Assembly (NCBI RefSeq): GCF_009649175.1
Contig: NZ_WJPO01000008.1
Location: 1-64,000, forward strand
Length of the DNA stretch: 64,000 bases
Reading direction: 5' to 3'
Origin: Rhodovulum strictum
Lineage (GTDB): Bacteria > Pseudomonadota > Alphaproteobacteria > Rhodobacterales > Rhodobacteraceae
Shown: positions 9,308 through 18,322 of the stretch, piece by piece
Layout: each line of letters begins with the position of its first letter
Position numbering within the stretch: position 1 is the first letter of the stretch
Notes under the pieces: generated by a model
What the model saw: the letters and a program-made list of their open reading frames with translations, nothing else
Told to the model about the DNA's origin: nothing
Databases searched by the model: none
Position numbers and translations under genes: made by a program

Positions 9308-10449
9308 GCTATCTTGAATATACCGTCACGCGGGTTCCGACCGGGCCATCCAAGGTCCTGTACGTCAACTGGGCGCTGGTGCTGCTGCTCTGCGCGGTCG
9401 CCTCGGTCGGGTTCCTGATGCTCTACTCGGTCGCGGGCGGCAATCTGGAACGCTGGGCCGAGCCGCAGATGAAACGCTTCGCGCTGGGGCTGTTCGTCAT
9501 GTTCGTGGTGGCCTTCGTGCCGATCTGGTTCTGGCGCAACATGGCGGCGCTGGCCTATGGGCTGTCGGTGCTGTTGCTGGTGGCGGTCGAACTGTTCGGC
9601 GAGGTCGGCATGGGCGCCCAGCGCTGGATCGACCTGGGCGTGATCCGGCTGCAACCGTCGGAACTGATGAAGATCGCGCTGGTGATGATGCTGGCGGCCT
9701 ATTACGACTGGCTCGACATCAACAAGGTCTCGCGCCCGCTTTACGTGCTGATGCCTGCGGTGCTGATCCTGATCCCCACCGCGCTGGTGCTGAAGCAGCC
9801 CGATCTGGGCACCGCGATCCTGCTGCTGGCAGGCGGCGGGATCGTGATGTTTCTGGCGGGGGTGCATTGGCTTTACTTCGCGGTGATCCTGGGCGCAGGC
9901 GTGGGCGCGGTCAGCGCGGTGCTGTCGAGCCGCGGGACCGAGTGGCAATTGCTCAAGGATTACCAGTTCCGCCGGATCGACACCTTTCTTGACCCCGACA
10001 CCGACCCGCTGGGGGCGGGCTATCACATCACCCAGTCGAAGATCGCGCTGGGCTCGGGCGGCTGGTCGGGGCGCGGCTTCATGCAGGGCACCCAGTCGCG
10101 GCTGAACTTCCTGCCGGAAAAGCACACCGATTTCATCTTTACCACGCTGGCCGAGGAATTCGGCTTTCTGGGCGCCGTGTCGCTTCTGGCGCTTTACGTG
10201 CTGATCGTGGTGTTCTGTGTCAGCGCGGCGCTGAAGAACAAGGACCGGTTCTCGTCGCTGCTGACGCTGGGGGTGGCGGCGACGTTCTTCCTGTATTTCG
10301 TGGTCAACATGTCGATGGTGATGGGCCTGATGCCGGTGGTGGGCGTGCCGCTGCCGCTGGTGTCCTATGGCGGCTCGGCGATGCTGGTGCTGATGGTGGG
10401 CTTTGGGCTGGTGCAGAGCGCGCATATCCATCGCCCGCGGGGGCGCTGA
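9304..10449 (+). CDS. rodA: rod shape-determining protein RodA (SEDS glycosyltransferase)
   Basis: Encodes 381 residues of the SEDS family, the polytopic inner-membrane peptidoglycan polymerase that works with PBP2. About ten hydrophobic segments are visible. Conserved SEDS features include GAQRWIDLG, the KQPDLGTA loop, FLPEKHTDFIF and the late VGVPLPLVSYGGS motif. The start ATG overlaps the mrdA stop. The stop TGA shares its last base with the ATG of the next gene, so ghrA may be translated from the same mRNA. Confidence 0.96.
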   Translation: MSYLEYTVTRVPTGPSKVLYVNWALVLLLCAVASVGFLMLYSVAGGNLERWAEPQMKRFALGLFVMFVVAFVPIWFWRNMAALAYGLSVLLLVAVELFGEVGMGAQRWIDLGVIRLQPSELMKIALVMMLAAYYDWLDINKVSRPLYVLMPAVLILIPTALVLKQPDLGTAILLLAGGGIVMFLAGVHWLYFAVILGAGVGAVSAVLSSRGTEWQLLKDYQFRRIDTFLDPDTDPLGAGYHITQSKIALGSGGWSGRGFMQGTQSRLNFLPEKHTDFIFTTLAEEFGFLGAVSLLALYVLIVVFCVSAALKNKDRFSSLLTLGVAATFFLYFVVNMSMVMGLMPVVGVPLPLVSYGGSAMLVLMVGFGLVQSAHIHRPRGR

Positions 10450-11381
10450 TGCCGGAGATCCTGTTTTCCGCGCGCGAGGGGCTATGGGAAACCTATCGCG
10501 CGCCGCTGATGCGCGCGCTGGAGGAGGTGGGCATCGCCGCGCGGATCGTGACCGAAACCGATGCGCCCGGAACGGTCGATTACATCATCTATGCGCCGAA
10601 CGAGCAGTTGCGCGATTTCACGCCCTTCACCCGCTGCCGCGCGGTGCTGAGCCTGTGGGCCGGGGTCGAGCGGATCGTGACCGACCGGACGCTGACCCAG
10701 AATCTGTGCCGGATGGTCGATCCGGGGCTGGAGGAAGGGATGGTGGAATGGGTGACGGGCCATGTGCTGCGCCATCATCTGGGGATCGACCGCCATCTGC
10801 GGCGCCGGGCGCCGATCTGGGATCCGGTGGTGCCGCCGCTGGCGCGCGAGCGGCGTGTGGCGGTGCTGGGTCTGGGCGCGCTGGGGCGGGCCTGTGCGCT
10901 GGCGCTGGCGGGGTTGCGGTTTCGCGTGGCGGGCTGGGCGCGGACGGAGCGCCGGATCGCGGGGATCGACTGTCATCATGGGGCGGACGGTCTGCGCGCG
11001 GTGCTGGAGACGGCCGAGATCGTGGTGCTGCTGCTGCCGCTGACGGCGGAGACCGAGAACCTGATGGATGCCGAGCGGTTGGGCTGGCTACCCGAGGGTG
11101 CGGTGCTGATAAATCCGGGCCGGGGCGCGCTGCTGGACGAGGCTGCGCTGATCGCGGCACTGGATGCGGGGCGGCTGGCGCATGCGACGCTGGATGTGTT
11201 CCGCACCGAACCCTTGCCGCAGGGGCATCCGTTCTGGACCCATCCCGGCGTGACGGTGACGCCGCATATCGCGGCCGAGACACGGCCCGGGACGGCGGCG
11301 CGCGTGATCGCCGAGAACATCCGGCGCGGCGAGGCGGGCGAGCCGTTCCTGCATCTGGTCGACCGCGCGCGGGGCTATTGA
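10449..11381 (+). CDS. ghrA: glyoxylate/hydroxypyruvate reductase A-like 2-hydroxyacid dehydrogenase
   Basis: Encodes 310 residues of the D-2-hydroxyacid dehydrogenase family, close in length and motifs to E. coli GhrA, which reduces glyoxylate and hydroxypyruvate with NADPH. The nucleotide-binding GLGALG lies around residues 140-145. NPGRGALLDE, DVFRTEPLP and TPHIAAETRP carry the catalytic Arg/Glu/His region. The gene overlaps rodA by one base. The metabolic reason for following the elongation genes is not evident. A GC-rich repeat lies immediately downstream. Substrate preference is inferred from family similarity. Confidence 0.85.
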   Translation: MPEILFSAREGLWETYRAPLMRALEEVGIAARIVTETDAPGTVDYIIYAPNEQLRDFTPFTRCRAVLSLWAGVERIVTDRTLTQNLCRMVDPGLEEGMVEWVTGHVLRHHLGIDRHLRRRAPIWDPVVPPLARERRVAVLGLGALGRACALALAGLRFRVAGWARTERRIAGIDCHHGADGLRAVLETAEIVVLLLPLTAETENLMDAERLGWLPEGAVLINPGRGALLDEAALIAALDAGRLAHATLDVFRTEPLPQGHPFWTHPGVTVTPHIAAETRPGTAARVIAENIRRGEAGEPFLHLVDRARGY

Positions 11382-11382
11382 C

Positions 11383-11500
11383 GGGGCTCTCCCGCCCCCG
11401 GGCCGCACGGGGCGCAGGCGCCCCGCTTGTCCGGGGTTGGGGGTGGCCGCGCGCGGGCGCGCGCGGTGCCTCCGGCGGGGGTATTTGGGCCAAGAAGAAG
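11383..11500. repeat. 118-bp GC-rich hairpin repeat, copy A
   Basis: This element fills the gap between the convergent ends of ghrA and the sseB-like gene. A second copy lies at 60288-60404, again between convergent genes. The two share long identical blocks, including CCCGCTTGTCCGG and CTCCGGCGGGGGTATTTG, and end in AGAAGAAG. Copy A has hairpins GGGGCG/CGCCCC (about 11409-11424) and CCGCGCGC/GCGCGCGG (about 11447-11466). The paired arms are kept while loops differ between copies, which suggests a structured element used as a bidirectional terminator or mRNA end. Confidence 0.8.
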
Positions 11501-11501
11501 A

Positions 11502-12275
11502 TCAGCGCAGGCGCGGGGGGGCGTCGGGATCGGGTTGCGGCGGGGCCGGGGCTGCGGGGGGCGTGAGGTCGATCCGGAAGCCGAGACGGGCAAGGCGGGC
11601 GGCGTCGGGGTGGCCGGCGGCAAGGAAGGCGATGTCGAGGCTGGCCTGATCGAGGCCGCTGAAGCGCAGCGCCTCGGCGGCGGCGCGGGCGAGGGCCGGC
11701 TGGGCATCGGGGACGGGGTCGAGGAAGGCGAGCAGGAGGCCATCGCTGCCGTCGTCGCGGCGCAGCCCGGCAAGGCAGGCGCAGGCGGCAAGGCCCGCGG
11801 CCGTGGCAAGGCAGCGGCCGAGCGCGGCGATGAGGGGTGCGGGCAGATCGGGCGGGGGCGTGATGGCCCCGCGGGCAAGGGCGCCCGGTTCGGGTGCGGG
11901 GGCGAGCATGTCCGCCCACCAGTCGATGGCGGAGGCGGGCAGCAATTCGCCGTCCGGGGTGCCGAGATTGATGCCAAGGCCCAGCCCCTGGCCAGCCAGC
12001 ATCGCCGCCAGCGCCCGGCCGGGCAGCGCGGCATAGGGGGCGGGGGCGCCGGTGAAATCGGTCAGCCGGGCCGCATCGTCGAAGGCAAGGACGACCGGAC
12101 CGGTTTCGAGCTGGAAGACATGGGGGGCGAGGCTGTCCCCTGTCGGTTCCCGGTCGAGCAGCACAAGGAGTTCGCTGGCCGCGAGCGCGCCGTACCAGCG
12201 CAGGCGCGGCGCGGGATCGTCGGGCGCGGCGGTCATGGCGCGATGCGCCAGATCGAGGGAGGTGGCGGCGGTCAT
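11502..12275 (-). CDS. SseB-family protein
   Basis: Encodes 257 residues resembling the SseB N-terminal domain found in proteins of poorly known function, with segments such as ELLVLLDREP and PVVLAFDDAARLTDF. No signal peptide or membrane segment is seen, so it should be cytoplasmic. The ATG at 12275 was chosen because the domain begins shortly after it; the frame continues 40 codons further without domain character. The C-terminal 20 residues are Pro/Ala-rich. It lies 100 bp downstream of the UDG-like gene on the same strand. Function is unknown. Confidence 0.7.
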   Translation of the reverse strand: MTAATSLDLAHRAMTAAPDDPAPRLRWYGALAASELLVLLDREPTGDSLAPHVFQLETGPVVLAFDDAARLTDFTGAPAPYAALPGRALAAMLAGQGLGLGINLGTPDGELLPASAIDWWADMLAPAPEPGALARGAITPPPDLPAPLIAALGRCLATAAGLAACACLAGLRRDDGSDGLLLAFLDPVPDAQPALARAAAEALRFSGLDQASLDIAFLAAGHPDAARLARLGFRIDLTPPAAPAPPQPDPDAPPRLR

Positions 12276-12375
12276 GCGGGACTGTCCGGGGCGATGGCAG
12301 GGGCCGGGCCTTGGCGGGATTTCTGGATTGGGGTCAATATCTTGCCTGCCCTGTTGCGGGTTTGCCCCAGCGCTT

Positions 12376-12993
12376 CTACGCCGCGCCGGGGCCAAGGTCC
12401 AGCGCCGCGGCGATGCGGCGGCGCAGGTCGGGCAGCAGGTCGGTCTCGAACCAGGGATTGCGGCGGAGCCAGGCGGTGTTGCGCCAGGACGGATGCGGCA
12501 GCGGCACGATGCCGGGGGCCTGGTCGCGCCAGCCTGCGACGACCTGGGTCACCGGGCGGGCATCGCCCAGATGGCGGCGGATGGCGTAGCCGCCGACGAT
12601 CAGGCGCAGCCGGACCGGACCGATCTGGTCCAGCGCCTGGCGGTGCCAGCTGTCCCAGCAGATCGGCGGCGGCGGCAGGTCGGCGCCGCGCGCATCATAG
12701 CCGGGCCAGCAGAATGCGGTGGGCAGGATCGCGATGCGGTCGAGGTCGTAGAAGATGTCGGCGTCGATCCCCATCCAGTCGCGCAGCCGGTCGCCCGAGC
12801 GGTCGAGAAAAGGCCGGCCGGAGCGGTGGACGCGCAATCCCGGGGCCTGGCCCGCGACGAGGATGCGCGCGCCGGGGCGGAACCAGACAACCGGGCGGGG
12901 CGCATGCGCGGTCACGGTCGCGGCAAAGCGGTCGCGGCAAAGCGTGCAGGCGCGGATTTGCGCGACAAGGGGCGTGGACGGATCGGGCGGCAT
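12376..12993 (-). CDS. uracil-DNA glycosylase-family protein, probable [4Fe-4S]
   Basis: Encodes 205 residues of the UDG superfamily, in the group near families 4 and 5. GQAPG at residues 48-52 corresponds to the GEAPG-type motif 1, and HPSWRN near the C-terminus matches the substrate-binding HPS motif. Cysteines C16 and C19 (CTLC), C95 and C112 have the spacing of the [4Fe-4S] ligands in Fe-S UDGs. Gln replaces the usual Glu in motif 1, so the excision activity or substrate may differ from classical enzymes. It would act in base-excision repair. The start gives a full-length family member. Confidence 0.8.
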   Translation of the reverse strand: MPPDPSTPLVAQIRACTLCRDRFAATVTAHAPRPVVWFRPGARILVAGQAPGLRVHRSGRPFLDRSGDRLRDWMGIDADIFYDLDRIAILPTAFCWPGYDARGADLPPPPICWDSWHRQALDQIGPVRLRLIVGGYAIRRHLGDARPVTQVVAGWRDQAPGIVPLPHPSWRNTAWLRRNPWFETDLLPDLRRRIAAALDLGPGAA

Positions 12994-13067
12994 GGCGCAA
13001 GGCTACCCGCGGCCGGGCCGCCCTGGAACGGGAATATGCGGCGTGCCCGGGACCGGCGCGGCCGGGG

Positions 13068-14513
13068 TCAGAACCGGTAGCCCATGCGCAGGCCGCCCCA
13101 GTGGCGGCCGTCGACATGGATCGGGGCCGAGAGATCCTTCATCAGCACGAATTCGCCGCCGCCCATGTCGCGGCGGTAGACCTGGATCAGGAAGGGCGCG
13201 GTGGAGCGGCCCGCGGTCAGGCCCACCCGGTCGTTGAAGATGCGCCGGTTCCGGCAATTCGCGGCGTTCCAGACCGGATCCCGGCCCTGCGGCTGGGAAT
13301 ATTTGCGATTGTGCGTCGGCAGATAGCCGTTGCGGTCGACCGCGGCGCAGAACACGATCCGCGGATCGAGGTCGAGCGCGGGTTCCTGCACCGGGGGCAG
13401 CAGGGCATCGGTCAGCCTTGTATAGGGGGCCATGACCTGCGCCGGGTCGGTGCCGGGGATGGGGGCATAGCGCTGGTCGAACAGCTCGCCCAGCGAGATG
13501 CGCCCCGAGAGGACGGCCTGTTCGAACATCCCGCCGATCCGCGTGGCGGTCTCGCGCATGAAGTCGATCAGCGGGCGGTCGGCATGGGCACCGCCCGCGA
13601 GGACCGAGTTCTGCACGACCGATTCGCCCAGCGAGACCAGCCTTTCGACCCGTTCGCGCGCCTCGTGCACACCGGCGGCGGTCTGGCCGGTGGTGTCGAT
13701 CAGGGCCGCGAAGGCAGGGGCGAAGCGGTCATTGGCGCTGCCGACTTCGGCCGCGCGATCGGAAATCTCGGCAGCCGCCGCGCGCGTGGCCTGGACCGAA
13801 GTGGTCATGCGGCCGAGCACCTGATCGGTTTCCAGCGCGGCCTTGAGCACCTCGGCCGCATCGCCCGATGCCTTGCCCGCCTCGGTGCGCAACTCGCCGA
13901 TGCGCTGGCGCAGGCCGGTCACGGAGTCGGTGATCGTGGCTGCGGCGCGGGCGGTCTGGCGGGACAATTCGTTGATCGCCTCGGCGACGACGGCAAAGCC
14001 GCGGCCCGCGTCGCCCGCCCGCACCGCCTCGATCTTGGCGTTGATGGCCAGGATGTTGACCTGCGCGGCGATGGAGGCAATCTCGGCATTCGAGCCGTCC
14101 ACCTTCTTGAGCATGCCGGCGACATCGGCCATCCGCGAATCGACCGACTGCACCCAGCCGGCGACGTTCTGGCTGTGACGGCAACTGTCGCGCAACAGGC
14201 CGGCCGAGCCGGTCACCGCAGCCAGCGTATCTTCGGCCGCCTGTGCGACCTGATCGGCCGCGCCCTGCACCGCCTCGTTGCCTGCGGAAACGGAAAGTGC
14301 CGCCTCGCGCGCGCCGTGGATTTGCGCCAGTTGCGCATGCGCCGCCGCGTCAAGCGCATCGAGGAAGGCCGCAACCTCGACGATGTCGCGGCCCAGCGTC
14401 TCGCCGCCGCGCACGATCGCGTCGAGATGGGAATCGGGCGAGGTCTGGGCCTGTCCTGGGTCAAGGGGCATCGGGCGGTCCAATATTGCGAGGTTGGCCC
14501 ACCATGGCGGCAT
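13068..14513 (-). CDS. soluble methyl-accepting chemotaxis-like protein with C-terminal sensor region
   Basis: Encodes 481 residues with no membrane segment. The MCP signalling helices lie in the N-terminal half. Their hairpin tip around residues 140-185 reads [24 protein letters not shown] in two overlapping stretches, and a helical linker follows. The last 130 residues form a compact region with NGYLPTHN, NCRNRRIFNDR and MGGGEFVLMKDL, probably a Cache/PAS-like sensor. Sensor-after-signalling order and lack of membrane anchors suggest an intracellular signal. An alternative start is ATG 14471. It diverges from the nucleobase-transporter operon. Ligand unknown. Confidence 0.8.
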   Translation of the reverse strand: MPPWWANLAILDRPMPLDPGQAQTSPDSHLDAIVRGGETLGRDIVEVAAFLDALDAAAHAQLAQIHGAREAALSVSAGNEAVQGAADQVAQAAEDTLAAVTGSAGLLRDSCRHSQNVAGWVQSVDSRMADVAGMLKKVDGSNAEIASIAAQVNILAINAKIEAVRAGDAGRGFAVVAEAINELSRQTARAAATITDSVTGLRQRIGELRTEAGKASGDAAEVLKAALETDQVLGRMTTSVQATRAAAAEISDRAAEVGSANDRFAPAFAALIDTTGQTAAGVHEARERVERLVSLGESVVQNSVLAGGAHADRPLIDFMRETATRIGGMFEQAVLSGRISLGELFDQRYAPIPGTDPAQVMAPYTRLTDALLPPVQEPALDLDPRIVFCAAVDRNGYLPTHNRKYSQPQGRDPVWNAANCRNRRIFNDRVGLTAGRSTAPFLIQVYRRDMGGGEFVLMKDLSAPIHVDGRHWGGLRMGYRF

Positions 14514-14728
14514 CGCCTTGCGCTTCGGTTAACGGCGCCCGGCGGTCTGCGACATCGGTCCGCAGGCGCGGAACTTGCCCAAGGCGCGGGCAATCCCCCG
14601 AAAGCCGCCCGGCAAACGCACGATCTTCCCTTCCGGATGCGGCCGTGCCACTCTCTCGGGATGCCGAACACAGCCGGATGGGCCTTTCAATGGGCGCCGG
14701 GGAAATGAAAACACGGGGGTAATTCACC

Positions 14729-15760
14729 ATGGCTGCCAGCAAGACCCACAGGATCGACATCGCGCGGCGCAGGTTGCTGCTGGGCGCGGGGGGGGCTGCC
14801 GCCGCCGCGGGGCTGGGGCTGGCGCCGGGGCGGCTGTTCGCGCAGGAGCCGATCAGCATCGCGGGCATCTATACGGTGCCGGTGGAACAGCAATGGGTCA
14901 GCCGCATCCATGTCGCGGCCGAGGCGGCAAAGGCGGCGGGCCAGATCGGCTATGTCTTCAGCGAGAACACCTCGAACACCGATTACCCGCGCGTGATGCG
15001 CGAATATGCCGAGCGCGGGGTCAAGCTGATCATCGGCGAGATCTTTGGCGTCGAGCAGGAAGCGCGCGAGGTGGTGCAGGACTATCCCGAAACCGCGTTC
15101 CTGCTGGGCTCGTCCTTCCTGGACGATCCGGCCTTTCCGAACCTCGCGGTGTTCGACAACTACATTCAGGATGCGTCCTATCTGTCGGGCATCATCGCGG
15201 GGGCGATGACGCAGACCGGCAATATCGGCATGGTCGGCGGTTTTCCGATCCCCGAGGTCAACCGGCTGATGCATGCCTTCATGGCGGGCGTGCGCGAGAC
15301 GCGTCCGGATGCGCGGTTCCAGGTCAGCTTCATCGGGTCGTGGTTCGATCCGCCCAAGGCCAAGGAAACCGCATTCGCGATGATCGAGGCGGGGGCGGAT
15401 CTGCTCTATGCCGAACGCTTCGGGGTGTCGGATGCCGCAAAGGAACGCGGCGTTCTGGCCATCGGCAACGTGATCGACACGCAGGCGGATTATCCCGAAA
15501 CGGTTGTCGCCTCGGCGCTGTGGCATTTCGAGCCGACATTGCAGGCCGCGCTGGCGCGGGTGGCGGACGGCACGTTCGAGGCGGCGAATTACGGGCTCTA
15601 TTCCTTCATGAAGGAAGGCGGCTGTTCGCTGGCGCCCCTGGGCACGTTCGAGGGCAAGGTGCCGCAAGCCGCACTCGATCTGGTGGCCGAACGCGAGGCG
15701 GCGATCCGGGCGGGCAGTTTCGAGGTCGCGATCAACGATGACGAGCCCAAGTCGTCCTGA
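14729..15760 (+). CDS. BMP-family ABC transporter substrate-binding protein
   Basis: Encodes 343 residues of the BMP (basic membrane protein) family, periplasmic receptors for purine/pyrimidine nucleosides and related compounds. The N-terminus ARRRLLLGAGG followed by an Ala-rich stretch and cleavage near FAQE looks like a Tat signal. The binding domain starts at ISIAGIYTVP; GNIGMVGGFPIPEV and FIGSWFDPPKAKE are typical of the family. It is the first gene of an operon with an ATPase, two permeases and a CodA-like deaminase, which points to import of a nucleobase or nucleoside. Its stop overlaps the ATPase start by one base. Confidence 0.9.
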   Translation: MAASKTHRIDIARRRLLLGAGGAAAAAGLGLAPGRLFAQEPISIAGIYTVPVEQQWVSRIHVAAEAAKAAGQIGYVFSENTSNTDYPRVMREYAERGVKLIIGEIFGVEQEAREVVQDYPETAFLLGSSFLDDPAFPNLAVFDNYIQDASYLSGIIAGAMTQTGNIGMVGGFPIPEVNRLMHAFMAGVRETRPDARFQVSFIGSWFDPPKAKETAFAMIEAGADLLYAERFGVSDAAKERGVLAIGNVIDTQADYPETVVASALWHFEPTLQAALARVADGTFEAANYGLYSFMKEGGCSLAPLGTFEGKVPQAALDLVAEREAAIRAGSFEVAINDDEPKSS

Positions 15761-17286
15761 TGACCGGGCGCGAGGTCGTCCTGCGCCTTGAGGGGATCAC
15801 CAAGAGGTTCGGCAAGCTTACCGCGAACGATGCCATCGGCTTCGCCCTGCACAGGGGCGAAGTCCTTGCGCTGCTGGGGGAAAACGGCGCGGGCAAGACC
15901 ACGCTGATGAACATCCTGTTCGGCCATTACACCGCCGATTCCGGAACGGTCGAGGTTTTCGGCAAGATGTTGCCCCCCGGTGCGCCCGGCGCGGCGCTGG
16001 CGGCGGGCGTGGGCATGGTGCATCAGCATTTCACGCTGGCGGGCAATCTGACTGTGCTGGAAAACATCCTGCTGGGCACGCGGCCACTGTTCGGGCCGGG
16101 GCTTGGCCGGGCCGAGGCGCGGGCGCGGGTCGAGCGATTGTCGCGCGATTTCGGGCTGGCGGTGCATGCGGATGCCAAGGTCAAGACGCTGTCGGTGGGC
16201 GAACGCCAGCGGGTCGAGATCCTGAAGGCGCTTTATCGCGAGGCGCGGATCCTGATCCTGGACGAACCGACCGCCGTCCTGACCCCGCAGGAAAGCGAGG
16301 CGCTGTTTGCGACGCTGAAACGGGCGGTGGCGCAGGGGCTGTCGATCATCTTCATCTCGCACAAGCTGCATGAGGTGATGGCGGTGTCCGACCGGGTGGT
16401 GGTGCTGCGCCATGGCAAGGTGGCGGGCGAGGTGGCGACGGCGCAGACCGACCGGCATCTTCTGGCCGAACTGATGGTGGGCGCAGAGGTCGCCCTGCCC
16501 CATCCCGCGCCGGGCATCGCGGGTGCGACGCTGATGGAACTGCGCGATGTCTCGACCCCGGCCGAGGGCAACCGCAGCGGGCTTTGCCGGGTTTCGCTTG
16601 CGCTGCGGGCGGGCCAGATCACGGGGCTTGCAGGCGTTTCGGGCAATGGGCAGGGGGCGCTGGCCGATCTGGTCTCGGGGTTGATCGCGCCCGAAAGCGG
16701 GGCGCTGCTGGTCGGCGGGGCGGAGGTCAGCGGCTGGAGCCCGCGCGCGGCGCTGGCCGCCGGTGTCGGCCGCATCCCCGAGGATCGCCATGCGACCGGG
16801 TCCATTGCCGATTTCACCCTGACCGAAAACGCGGTGCTTGAGGGCTATGCGCAGGCCCCGTTCAGCCGGCGGGGCTGGATCGACTGGCGCCGCGCGCGTG
16901 CCCATGCCGAGGCGATCATCGCGAAATACGATGTGCGCTGCCCCGGCCCCGAGGCGCGCATCCGGCTGCTATCCGGGGGCAACATGCAGAAGCTGATCCT
17001 GGGCCGCGCGCTGGAGGCCACCCCGCGGATCATCCTGGCGAACCAGCCGGTGCGGGGGCTTGATATCGGGGCGCTGACCTATGTGCAGGAACGGCTGATC
17101 GCGGCGCGGGATGCGGGCGCGGCAGTGTTGCTGATTTCCGAGGATCTGGACGAGATCCGGGTTCTGTCGGACGTGATCCATGTGATTTCTGCGGGCCGCC
17201 TGTCGCCGCCCTTTGCGCGGGGGTCGAAGACGCCTGCGGAACTGGGCGTCTGGATGGCCGGACAGGGGTTTGCCGATGCGGCTTGA
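15760..17286 (+). CDS. nucleoside/nucleobase-type ABC transporter ATPase (double domain)
   Basis: Encodes 508 residues with two fused ABC domains, as in sugar and nucleoside (YufO/NupO-type) importers. Domain 1 has Walker A GENGAGKTT, signature LSVGERQR and Walker B ILILDEPTAVL. Domain 2 has the degenerate P-loop GVSGNGQGA, signature LSGGNMQK and a weak Walker B with NQPVRGLD, so only the first site is fully canonical, which is normal in this class. It overlaps the preceding gene by one base and the next permease by 11. It powers uptake at the inner membrane. Confidence 0.93.
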   Translation: MTGREVVLRLEGITKRFGKLTANDAIGFALHRGEVLALLGENGAGKTTLMNILFGHYTADSGTVEVFGKMLPPGAPGAALAAGVGMVHQHFTLAGNLTVLENILLGTRPLFGPGLGRAEARARVERLSRDFGLAVHADAKVKTLSVGERQRVEILKALYREARILILDEPTAVLTPQESEALFATLKRAVAQGLSIIFISHKLHEVMAVSDRVVVLRHGKVAGEVATAQTDRHLLAELMVGAEVALPHPAPGIAGATLMELRDVSTPAEGNRSGLCRVSLALRAGQITGLAGVSGNGQGALADLVSGLIAPESGALLVGGAEVSGWSPRAALAAGVGRIPEDRHATGSIADFTLTENAVLEGYAQAPFSRRGWIDWRRARAHAEAIIAKYDVRCPGPEARIRLLSGGNMQKLILGRALEATPRIILANQPVRGLDIGALTYVQERLIAARDAGAAVLLISEDLDEIRVLSDVIHVISAGRLSPPFARGSKTPAELGVWMAGQGFADAA

Positions 17287-18322
17287 ACCTGTGGCCGATC
17301 CCGGCCTTGTGCGGCTGATCGGCCTGCCTGTACTGGCGCTGGCGGCGACGGTCGGGGTTGCCTCGGTGCTGGCGATGCTGGCGGGGGCCAATCCGCTTGC
17401 GGTGCTGGGGCTGATCGTTCAGGGCGCGGCGGGGTCGAAATTCGCAGCCCTTGAAACGCTGAACCGGGCGACGCCGCTGATCTTTACCGGGCTGGCCGTG
17501 GCCGTCGCGTTCCGCGCGAAGCTGTGGAATATCGGCGCCGAGGCGCAGCTTTATGCGGGCGCGCTGATGACTGTGGTGATCGGCACGCAACTGGGCCTGC
17601 CGGGCATGCTGGCGCTGCCGCTGATGGCGGGGGCGGCGATCCTGACCGGCGGGCTGGTGCTGCTGGGGCCGGTCCTGTTGAAGGTGCGGCTGGGCGTGGA
17701 CGAGGTGGTGACCACGCTTCTGTTCAATTTCATCATGCTTCTGTTCGTGTCGATGCTGCTGGAAGGGGTGCTGAAGGATCCGATGGGCATGGGCTGGCCG
17801 AAATCCCCTGCCCTGCCGCGCGATGCCCGCCTGCCGCGCATCGTCGAGGGGCTTCGGCTGCATTGGGGGTTCGGGCTGGCGCTGATCTCGGCGGTGCTGG
17901 TCTGGGTGATCCAGGTCAAGACGACGCTGGGCTATGAAATCCGCGCCGTGGGCCAGAACCCGCAGGCGGCGCGGTTCGCCGGGATCCCGGTGGGCCGGGT
18001 GATGGTCAAGACGGCGCTGTTGTCGGGGGGGCTGGCGGCGATGGCCGGGTTTTCCGAGGTGGCGGGGCTGAAGGGGAGCCTGACGCTCGATCTGTCGCCG
18101 GGCTTTGGCTATACGGGCATCGTGGTCGCGATGCTGGCGCTGCTGCATCCCTTGGGCGTTGTCCTCTCGGCGATCTTCGTGGCGGGGGTCTTTGTCGGGG
18201 CGAACTCGATGAGCCGGGCGGCCGAGGTGCCGACCTATATCGCCGATATATCGGTCGCGACGGCGCTGTTGTTCATGGTGCTGGCGATCCTCTTGACCCG
18301 GTTTCGCGTGGTGAGGGGCTGA
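17276..18322 (+). CDS. ABC transporter permease (nucleoside/nucleobase type), subunit 1
   Basis: Encodes 348 residues, a BPD_transp_2-type inner-membrane permease with about eight to ten hydrophobic segments. The cytoplasmic EAQLYAG and GQNPQAARFAGI segments are characteristic of the family. The ATG at 17276 lies inside the end of the ATPase gene (11-base overlap) and begins just before the first membrane helix. The stop overlaps the next permease start (TGATG). It pairs with that permease to form the translocation channel. Confidence 0.92.
   Translation: MRLEPVADPGLVRLIGLPVLALAATVGVASVLAMLAGANPLAVLGLIVQGAAGSKFAALETLNRATPLIFTGLAVAVAFRAKLWNIGAEAQLYAGALMTVVIGTQLGLPGMLALPLMAGAAILTGGLVLLGPVLLKVRLGVDEVVTTLLFNFIMLLFVSMLLEGVLKDPMGMGWPKSPALPRDARLPRIVEGLRLHWGFGLALISAVLVWVIQVKTTLGYEIRAVGQNPQAARFAGIPVGRVMVKTALLSGGLAAMAGFSEVAGLKGSLTLDLSPGFGYTGIVVAMLALLHPLGVVLSAIFVAGVFVGANSMSRAAEVPTYIADISVATALLFMVLAILLTRFRVVRG

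Noticed and set aside
11427-14708. Very long plus-strand reading frame opposite the sseB-like, UDG-like and chemoreceptor genes
   Set aside because: It spans three well-supported minus-strand genes and their gaps, is Arg/Gly/Ala-rich with no domain, and is a typical antisense shadow in GC-rich DNA.
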